A stretch of DNA of 32,272 nucleotides from Fibrobacter sp. Lineage in GTDB: Bacteria; Fibrobacterota; Fibrobacteria; Fibrobacterales; Fibrobacteraceae. Location of the stretch: NCBI GenBank assembly GCA_017965445.1, contig JAGCPZ010000040.1, positions 1 to 32,272 of the forward strand, written 5' to 3'. Below are positions 24,212 through 30,443 of this stretch, in pieces. Position numbers and translations under genes: made by a program. The first letter of the stretch is position 1; each line of letters begins with the position of its first letter. The notes beneath the pieces were generated by a model. It had not been told where the DNA came from. It made no database searches and saw only the letters and a program-made list of their open reading frames with translations.

Positions 24212-25552
24212 ATGTCTCAGTTTAACGCTCATTTCAGAAACATCAACGGCGACGACACCTACCCGCTGACCGACGTCATTTATCGCAGCAAGGTCGATGG
24301 AAGCCTCTTGGAAGTCGAACACGACCGCGCAGCACTCGCCAGCCGTAGTCCCGAAGAATGGAAGAAGCTCTTTGCCGAACGCCGCATGAGCTTCAAGCCC
24401 GAAGACATGAGCGGCATCTGGAGCAAGCGCGAAATGGTGCTCCCGGATATTCCGGTGGAAGACATCGTCACCATGCGCGAAGGCTGGAGCCCGCTCTTTG
24501 ACGCAGCCCCGCTGGCAAAAGATCTCGGCATCGGTAGCCTCAAGGTAAAGCTTTGCGGCAACTCCCACACGGGCTCTTTCAAAGACCTCGGCATGACAGT
24601 TCTCGTGAGCCAGGTGAACCACATCATCAAAAAGAAGATTCACCCGATTGACGCCGTCGCATGCGCCTCCACCGGCGATACCTCCGCAGCCCTCAGCGCT
24701 TACTGCGCCAAGGCCGGCATCCCGTCTATCGTGTTCCTCCCGGCCGGCAAGACCAGCACCGCACAGCTCATCCAGCCGATTTCTAACGGCAGCATCGTGC
24801 TCGCCCTCGACACCGACTTTGACGGTTGCATGAAGATCGTTCAGGAAGTCACGAAGGACAACCGCATTTATCTCGCCAACTCCATGAACAGCCTCCGCGT
24901 CGAAGGCCAGAAGACCATTTCTCCGGAAATCTGCCAGGAACTCGGCTGGACCGTTCCGGACACCGTAATCATCCCGGGCGGTAACCTCGGTAACGTGAGC
25001 GCTCTCGCCAAGGGTTTCGAAGACTGCAAGGCTATGGGCCTCATCGACCGCATCCCGCGCATTATCGTAGCCCAGGCCGAAAACGCTAACCCGTTCTTCC
25101 AGGCTTACGAACGCGGCTTCGACAAGCTCGTTCCGGTACAGGCAAAGAAGACTCTCGCCTCCGCCATCCAGATCGGTAACCCGGTCAGCTATCCGAAGGC
25201 TGTACGCGCCATCCAGAAGACAAACGGCATGGTCGTGAGCGTCACTGAAGAAGAACTCGCCAACGCAGCCCACCGCGGCGACCGCATCGGCCTTTACTGC
25301 TGCCCGCACACGGGTGTCGCACTCGGCGCTCTCGAAAAGCTCTGTGCCGCAGGCAAGATTGCGAAGGACGAAAACGTGGTCGTCATCAGCACGGCTCACG
25401 GACTCAAGTTCACGGAATTCAAGGTCGGCTATCACGAACAAAAGCTTGCGGATATTGCAAGCAAGTTCGCAAACCCGGTGTTCAAGGCCCCCGCCGAAAT
25501 CGGCGCCGTCATGGACATCCTCACGAAAGAGATGGCAGCACGCCGTCGCTAA
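24212..25552 (+). CDS. thrC: Threonine synthase
   Basis: 446 residues, cytoplasmic. It converts O-phospho-L-homoserine to threonine using pyridoxal phosphate. Diagnostic motifs are GNSHTGSFKDLGM (116-128) with the PLP-binding Lys124, ACASTGDTSAALSAY, the PGGNLGNVSALAKGF loop that holds the PLP phosphate, and the closing VVISTAHGLKF. EGWSPLF (90-96) near the N-terminus fits the substrate loop. Length is normal. Its codon use is strongly biased (GGC, CTC, AAG, GAC), suggesting high expression, and it has its own promoter element and terminator, so it is not in an operon with other threonine genes here. Confidence 0.96.
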   Translation: MSQFNAHFRNINGDDTYPLTDVIYRSKVDGSLLEVEHDRAALASRSPEEWKKLFAERRMSFKPEDMSGIWSKREMVLPDIPVEDIVTMREGWSPLFDAAPLAKDLGIGSLKVKLCGNSHTGSFKDLGMTVLVSQVNHIIKKKIHPIDAVACASTGDTSAALSAYCAKAGIPSIVFLPAGKTSTAQLIQPISNGSIVLALDTDFDGCMKIVQEVTKDNRIYLANSMNSLRVEGQKTISPEICQELGWTVPDTVIIPGGNLGNVSALAKGFEDCKAMGLIDRIPRIIVAQAENANPFFQAYERGFDKLVPVQAKKTLASAIQIGNPVSYPKAVRAIQKTNGMVVSVTEEELANAAHRGDRIGLYCCPHTGVALGALEKLCAAGKIAKDENVVVISTAHGLKFTEFKVGYHEQKLADIASKFANPVFKAPAEIGAVMDILTKEMAARRR

Positions 25553-25562
25553 TCGCGCTATT

Positions 25563-25650
25563 CGTCATCCTGAGGCGCAAAGCGCCGATATAGAATTGTT
25601 GGCAATTTATTGCCTTACAATTCTTAGGTTCGAAGGAGCAGGATCCAGTC
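25563..25650. repeat. REP-like intergenic element after thrC
   Basis: The segment begins CGTCATCCTGAGG and ends GGATCCAGTC, a wording typical of dispersed bacterial extragenic repeats. Inside are nested stems: GGCGC/GCGCC (25574-25578 with 25582-25586), AGAATTGT/ACAATTCT (25592-25599 with 25617-25624) and GGCAA/TTGCC (25601-25605 with 25610-25614). It lies between the thrC stop and its terminator. Confidence 0.55.
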
Positions 25651-25675
25651 ACTTTACTTATTCGTTATTACAAAG

Positions 25676-25700
25676 TCCGCGCATCCGCGCGGATTTTTTT
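25676..25700 (+). terminator. Rho-independent terminator after thrC
   Basis: TCCGCGC (25676-25682), loop ATCC, GCGCGGA (25687-25693) and a run of seven T. Confidence 0.92.
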
Positions 25701-25709
25701 GCCAAACAC

Positions 25710-25740
25710 AAAAAGAGAAAGGGCTCAGAAGAGCCCTTTC
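25710..25740 (-). terminator. Hairpin, probable minus-strand terminator
   Basis: A 10-bp perfect stem GAAAGGGCTC (25717-25726) with GAGCCCTTTC (25731-25740) and loop AGAA. On the minus strand it is followed by CTTTTTGTGTTT, so it can end transcripts from the gene at 25976-27274, giving a 3' tail of about 240 nt. On the plus strand it has no T-run and instead precedes a candidate small ORF, so a leader hairpin role is also possible. Confidence 0.55.
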
Positions 25741-25799
25741 CTAAGAAGGAGAAAATATTGAGCGGTTTCCAGAACCTTGAACCTATCAGGAGGGGAGCA

Positions 25800-25943
25800 A
25801 TGATAAAGTCGTTTCAGGATTTACCTTTCCAACCATTCTCAACACTCCAAATATACCAATTCATACTCCGTTCGGTTCTTTCGTTTTTCTTATTTCTTCA
25901 CTCAATAAAATTTACCTTTTTCGCTTCTATGGCTGCAAAGTAA
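25800..25943 (+). CDS. Candidate small ORF with strong Shine-Dalgarno (47 codons)
   Basis: ATG 25800 is preceded by AGGAGGGG (25788-25795), the strongest Shine-Dalgarno in the window, at ideal spacing. A second in-frame possibility is TTG 25758, preceded by AGGAG (25747-25751), giving 61 residues. The 47-residue product begins MIKSFQDLPFQPFS and has a hydrophobic Phe/Leu-rich stretch (RSVLSFFLFLHSIKFTFFAS), so it might be a small membrane peptide. It has no recognised relatives and no visible promoter after the thrC terminator, and the stretch is antisense to the 3' tail of the neighbouring gene. It is offered as a candidate only. Confidence 0.3.
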   Translation: MIKSFQDLPFQPFSTLQIYQFILRSVLSFFLFLHSIKFTFFASMAAK

Positions 25944-25975
25944 CCGCCGTCACAGAAGTACAAACAAAGTAACAC

Positions 25976-27274
25976 TTATTCTTCGCGGAAAATAATCTTG
26001 CACTTCGGAACAAAGCGGAACCCACCGCGACGATGGCGTTCGATTTCGAAGAACTTCTTCACGCCTTCGCTCGGATGTTCCGGATCATCAGAACCGTTAA
26101 TGTGAGCGATAACGCGGTTCAACCGGCTCTCGAAGTTCGGACGGAGCGGATCCATGCAAATCGCCGGGTCGCGCTTGAATTCGCGGTTTTCATATTCTTC
26201 ACGGCCCGTCACAGTATATTCGCGGAGCAAGTTGCGAAGGATTCGAGCAGGCACGTTACGCATAAGGTGTTTGCTATTCACAGAAATCGAGTCGTCGCTC
26301 TTGTAATAGACAATCGTGACAGAATCGTTCATGGCATCAAGAAGCTGTTCATGAGCCTTCTGGAGCGGAGCCCAAGCAGCGAATTCCTGTTTCACAACAG
26401 AACTCATCAACTTGAGGAACGGTTCCGAAGCATTCACGTTCGCCTTGAAATTGAACCCGAGAATATACACAGGAGCACCATAGTAGCAGTCCTTTTCGAT
26501 AAGCAATGCGCCGGTCTTCGGGTCGCGGATGTCAACCATAGCACGGACACAGCCGATGCTCTTTTCCACATCGTTCTTCCAATCGAGGTTGTGTTCCTTG
26601 AGGCAATCGGCAAACGTGACATGGCGGCCCACAAGCTGGTCCTTAACATAAACACCGCCGTCTTCCTTCATTTCGGCGGGGACTCTGTTTTCAAGAGCTT
26701 CAATAAACGATGTCTGCGAGGCGAGATAGCTAATGTGTTCGTATGCAGGCGTGTTCAAGAGAAGCGGTCCAATGTTAATCATGCTGCGGATCCAACGCAT
26801 CGGATTTGCAGCAAGTACACCCGGAGTCTCGAACTGGAAAGTGAAGTCCACCCTGCGGTTTCCGTCAACAATTTCATTACGGAGAATGTTTGCCTTCGTA
26901 AGGAACGGATAACGTTTCGGGATGATTTCCAAGCAAAGTTCGCGAGCGTCTTCAGCAGAATAGAACGAAGAAACGAACGGCAAGTAAGAGCGAAGCACGC
27001 TGCGTGCAGGGACGGCTTCAAATGCGGCACAACGTTTCACGATGCGTTCAATAAAGTCATCTGGGCTTTCACCGCGTTCATACAGCCACGCGACGATGTT
27101 GTCCATTATAAATCGGTAAGCGCTTTCATCTACGTATGAATCTTCAAAGTACAAATCATTTAGAAGTTTCACATTGAATCGCGGGTCTCGTTTTACCAAG
27201 GTCAAAATGTCCTTGACCGGATAAGACATGAGCAATTCAATGTGTGCTAGCTGAAGGAATAGATTTGAAACCAT
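25976..27274 (-). CDS. Unrecognised protein with possible C-terminal winged-helix domain
   Basis: 432 residues from ATG 27274, chosen over a GTG three codons upstream because AGGTG lies at a proper distance from the ATG and too close to the GTG. No signal peptide or membrane segment. No family recognised with certainty. The N-terminal third is helical; the middle (about 150-300) has mixed strands including YYGAPVYILGFNF. The last 110 residues, with VNSKHLMRNVPARILRNLLR, GREEYENREFKRD, PNFESRLNRV and a final GGFRFVPKCKI, look like a helical bundle ending in a beta-hairpin wing, as in winged-helix DNA-binding regions. This is inference. It is transcribed divergently from mutL out of a shared palindromic promoter region. 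Confidence 0.7.
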   Translation of the reverse strand: MVSNLFLQLAHIELLMSYPVKDILTLVKRDPRFNVKLLNDLYFEDSYVDESAYRFIMDNIVAWLYERGESPDDFIERIVKRCAAFEAVPARSVLRSYLPFVSSFYSAEDARELCLEIIPKRYPFLTKANILRNEIVDGNRRVDFTFQFETPGVLAANPMRWIRSMINIGPLLLNTPAYEHISYLASQTSFIEALENRVPAEMKEDGGVYVKDQLVGRHVTFADCLKEHNLDWKNDVEKSIGCVRAMVDIRDPKTGALLIEKDCYYGAPVYILGFNFKANVNASEPFLKLMSSVVKQEFAAWAPLQKAHEQLLDAMNDSVTIVYYKSDDSISVNSKHLMRNVPARILRNLLREYTVTGREEYENREFKRDPAICMDPLRPNFESRLNRVIAHINGSDDPEHPSEGVKKFFEIERHRRGGFRFVPKCKIIFREE

Positions 27275-27288
27275 TTCACTCACCTCAC

Positions 27289-27327
27289 TTGTTCATTAAA
27301 ATTCATTAGCTATATTTATAATATAGC
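27289..27327. promoter_or_regulatory. Divergent promoter region with 19-bp palindrome (mutL / unknown gene)
   Basis: GCTATATT (27309-27316), TAT, AATATAGC (27320-27327) form a perfect palindrome. On the plus strand TTGTTC (27289-27294) and TATATT (27311-27316) are 16 bp apart, and a consensus TATAAT is at 27317-27322, either of which could serve mutL (ATG 27375). On the minus strand TGCTATATT serves the gene starting at 27274, with a leader of roughly 40 nt. The palindrome thus places two -10 elements back to back. Confidence 0.5.
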
Positions 27328-27374
27328 AATCCTACACCAATTATCCGCTCCGTCAGCTACATATAAAGCGAAAA

Positions 27375-29315
27375 ATGGCAGAAATTCACCTTTTATCCGA
27401 CGAAATCATCAACAAAATTGCCGCTGGAGAAGTCATCGAACGTCCAGCATCGGCTGTCAAAGAACTTATTGAGAACGCTATCGATGCCGGAGCAACCCGA
27501 ATTCAAGTCCAAATCGAACAAGGCGGAAAGAAAAAGATCCAGGTTACAGACAACGGTAAAGGCATGGGTGCCGCCGACCTCGAACTCTGCTTTTTACGCC
27601 ATACTACATCTAAACTAACAACCGCGGACGACTTGTTCCACCTCCAGACAAACGGTTTCCGTGGTGAAGCCGTCGCCTCCATTGCCGCCGTTTCAAAGCT
27701 TACCATCACAAGCGCCACGCAAGATGGCGAAAGCGGCCGCATCATCATCAAGGGCGGCGAAGTCGTCGAAAAAGAAGACATACAGGCAAGCCGCGGCACC
27801 ACGTTCCTCGTCGAAGACCTCTTTTACAACACGCCAGTGCGCCGCACGTTCCTCGGCAGCGAGACCTCCGAATGCTCCCGCATTTTAGACATCGTCATCA
27901 AGACGGCCATTTCGCACCCGGAAATCCGGTTTGACTATAAAGTCGGCGACAGGGCGGTTTTCACCGGCGTCCCCGGGGAACTCCGCAGCCGCATCGCCGA
28001 GGCTATCGGTTCCAAAGTCGCCAAGAGTTTATTGCCCGTCGATTATACCGAAGCGGGCGTCCACGTCACCGGCTTCATCTCCCCCACCACGGAGACAAAC
28101 GGCAAGCGCAACCACCAGTTCCTCTTCATGAGGAACCGCCCTATCGAGAACAAGATGGTGAGCAAGGCGGTATCGCAGGCTTACGAGCCATACGGAGCGC
28201 AGTGCAAACCCGTTACGGTATTGTTCCTCGACATGCCCGACATGGAATTCGACATCAACGTTCACCCGGCAAAACGCGAAGTCCGATTCGCGAACGGGAA
28301 CCTGGTGTTCCTCGTCGTGACGCATGCCATCCGCGATACGTTTACCAAGAACTTGGAAGCGAACTCGCCCTTCATCGACTTAAGCGATGAACTTGCAGGA
28401 AAACCGGCGCAGTCTTCATCATCACAAAACGACCTGCCGTGGGAAGCCCCAACAAAGCCCTACGCACCACAAACTTTTGCATTGCAATCCAATCCGTCAA
28501 AGCAGCCCGCGCAGTCCAGTTTCGCGCAACCGGCAAGACCGCAGTACCCGCCAGAGCGCCCCGCGCAGTCTGTTCCGCAATTTGCAAAACCCGCATTTAC
28601 AGCAAACACGCTCTCGGACAAAAAATCGAAGTACGATGTGAGCGACGACGTCCAGGACTTGTTCTCGCTCCCCGAATACGGCAAGATTATTTCGTTGGAG
28701 TCCGACCTCACCAAGCCCCAACCGCAACCAGAAGCGCCTTGGACACCGCCAACGTTTTTCCAGATTGCAAACACCTACATCGCGGGCGAAGACGCCAACG
28801 GCCTTTTGATTATCGACCAGCACGCCGCCCACACGCGAGTGCTCTTTGAACAGGCGATGGAATCGCTACAGAACAACATCGCGCAAGACAGCCAGGAACT
28901 TTTATTCCCGGAACTCATCGATTTGTCCAAGCAAGAAAAAGAAATTTTCCGAAATGTCGATGAGCAACTGCGAAAGCTCGGCTTCTTTGTCGAGCCTTTT
29001 GGCGGCGACACCTACCAGATTCGCTCCATCCCGAGTTCGCTACCGCTTTCACGTGCAGCCAAAGCCGTTCACGACTTTTTGAACGATGTGGATGAAAACG
29101 ATACAAAAAACGACATGGTCAAGTTCCAAGAAGCGATTGCCAAGTCTTGGGCCAAGACGAACGCCTACCAGGCCGGCGACAAGCTCAAGCCCGAAGAAAT
29201 CACATCACTTGTCGGTCAGCTGATGATTACGCAAGATCCGCTCAAATCCCCCTTCGGGAACCCGACGCTCATGCGTCTAACTCTTGACGAACTGAGCAAG
29301 AAATTCAGACATTAA
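27375..29315 (+). CDS. mutL: DNA mismatch repair protein MutL
   Basis: 646 residues. MutL is the GHKL-ATPase matchmaker that links MutS mismatch recognition to strand removal. The N-terminal ATPase is complete: ELIENAIDAGA (30-40), DNGKGM (59-64), GFRGEAVASI (94-103), and the transducer-domain INVHPAKREVRF. A Pro/Gln/Ser-rich linker spans about 340-450 with repeated PAQSS/RPAQS words. The C-terminal dimerisation domain is present, but its nuclease motifs are degenerate: DQHAAHTRVLFE (481-492) has Thr where the catalytic-type Glu is usual, SPFGNP (625-630) replaces C-P-H-G-R-P, and the Cys of the ACR motif is missing (AKSWAKTNAYQAG). The 3' end overlaps lpxB by 39 nt on the other strand. Confidence 0.95.
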   Translation: MAEIHLLSDEIINKIAAGEVIERPASAVKELIENAIDAGATRIQVQIEQGGKKKIQVTDNGKGMGAADLELCFLRHTTSKLTTADDLFHLQTNGFRGEAVASIAAVSKLTITSATQDGESGRIIIKGGEVVEKEDIQASRGTTFLVEDLFYNTPVRRTFLGSETSECSRILDIVIKTAISHPEIRFDYKVGDRAVFTGVPGELRSRIAEAIGSKVAKSLLPVDYTEAGVHVTGFISPTTETNGKRNHQFLFMRNRPIENKMVSKAVSQAYEPYGAQCKPVTVLFLDMPDMEFDINVHPAKREVRFANGNLVFLVVTHAIRDTFTKNLEANSPFIDLSDELAGKPAQSSSSQNDLPWEAPTKPYAPQTFALQSNPSKQPAQSSFAQPARPQYPPERPAQSVPQFAKPAFTANTLSDKKSKYDVSDDVQDLFSLPEYGKIISLESDLTKPQPQPEAPWTPPTFFQIANTYIAGEDANGLLIIDQHAAHTRVLFEQAMESLQNNIAQDSQELLFPELIDLSKQEKEIFRNVDEQLRKLGFFVEPFGGDTYQIRSIPSSLPLSRAAKAVHDFLNDVDENDTKNDMVKFQEAIAKSWAKTNAYQAGDKLKPEEITSLVGQLMITQDPLKSPFGNPTLMRLTLDELSKKFRH

Positions 29316-30443
29316 TTCACTTGAAGTCTGGCCGACATTCAACGACTTGCGAAGGCGCGAGGCGATTTCTTCTACAGTTCCCAAATCCTGCTGGAACAAC
29401 GCATCCACAATGGATTCGGCCATACGGTCATTCAGTTTATGTCGAATGATAAATTCTGGAGTCACGCCACAGCCAAAGATGGCGTTCGGCAGCGACAGAA
29501 ACTCGGACTTGACCATAAACTTTCCCATCATGAATGTGAGAAAGTCCGGTGCAGTGCATGCCACGAACGGTATCCCGACGCAAGCCATTTCAAGCGTGCT
29601 CGTTCCAAACGACGTGACCGCAGCCGAATAAGCCGAATAAAAATTCAAACGGTCACTTAAACGCTTTGGAGCAACAACAACCTTTAACCAGCTCGGCAAT
29701 CGTCCGTCATAAAATTTTTCGAGAGCGACCAAAAGCGGAACTTCCAGGTGCTCACGCGACGCAACGACAATAACGTCTGGAAGCAGCCCCACATTGCGTT
29801 CTGCCCACACCTTGCGGTACTTTTCGGCAACCGTAACAAAGGAAGGCAAATTGCGAAGCGCACTGGCACGGCGGCTCCCCGGCAAAAGCAGCATGTCGGA
29901 CTTGGTTTCCGCATAACGATGATCCCAACTTGCAATCGGGTGCTTCAAGCGAATCGTCTTGCAATTCATTTGTTCGTACGCTTTTGCTTCGATATCAAAG
30001 AATACCGCCAAGCGGATATTATCGGCCTGTTTAAAAAGGCTCGCCCGTTTGGATTTCCACGCCCACACTTGCGGAGGCGCCACATAAAGCATAGGTTTCC
30101 CCCACTTTTTTGCCAGTGCGGCAAGTCTCATGTTAAAGCCGGGGTAATCGATAGCGACAATGCCAAGGCACTTTTTCGATTCAGCCGCATCGCGCAAAAC
30201 GTCAAAGACATTCTTCAAAGAAAAATACTTCGGGATAACATCACCCACACCCGAAACCGGGAGTTCGTTGTAATCCCACAAGGGCTGAAGCCCCTGCTCC
30301 TGCATCAACGGTCCGCCAACACCAATAGTCTTAAAGCCCCGCAGCGAGGCGACCGCGACCATCTCGGCGCCAATCATGTCGCCAGAATCCTCTCCCGCGC
30401 AGAAGAGAATATAAGGAGAATTTTCTTCGTTAACGTTTTGCAC
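29277..30443 (-). CDS. lpxB: Lipid-A-disaccharide synthase
   Basis: 388 residues. LpxB joins UDP-2,3-diacylglucosamine and lipid X to make the lipid A disaccharide at the inner membrane, so the organism makes lipopolysaccharide or a relative. Family marks are AGEDSGD (16-22; usually AGExSGD), GVGGPLMQEQG (41-51), AIDYPGFNMRLA (97-108), APPQVWAW (122-129), and later FGTSTLEMA near the donor site. It starts with GTG 30443 inside the end of dnaE (14-nt overlap), giving a normal length, so it is cotranscribed with dnaE. Its end overlaps mutL, and no terminator separates the converging genes. Confidence 0.93.
   Translation of the reverse strand: MQNVNEENSPYILFCAGEDSGDMIGAEMVAVASLRGFKTIGVGGPLMQEQGLQPLWDYNELPVSGVGDVIPKYFSLKNVFDVLRDAAESKKCLGIVAIDYPGFNMRLAALAKKWGKPMLYVAPPQVWAWKSKRASLFKQADNIRLAVFFDIEAKAYEQMNCKTIRLKHPIASWDHRYAETKSDMLLLPGSRRASALRNLPSFVTVAEKYRKVWAERNVGLLPDVIVVASREHLEVPLLVALEKFYDGRLPSWLKVVVAPKRLSDRLNFYSAYSAAVTSFGTSTLEMACVGIPFVACTAPDFLTFMMGKFMVKSEFLSLPNAIFGCGVTPEFIIRHKLNDRMAESIVDALFQQDLGTVEEIASRLRKSLNVGQTSSELMSEFLAQFVKS

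Noticed and set aside
24170..25441. 423-codon open frame on the minus strand across thrC
   Set aside because: It is the mirror of a strongly codon-biased gene; the composition (runs of Glu, Ala, Val, Asp with His) is what the complement of thrC codons yields, and thrC itself is unmistakable.
26033..27139. 368-codon plus-strand open frame inside the unknown minus gene
   Set aside because: It has an Arg/His/Phe-rich antisense-type composition and no Shine-Dalgarno, while the minus frame has a good start and promoter.
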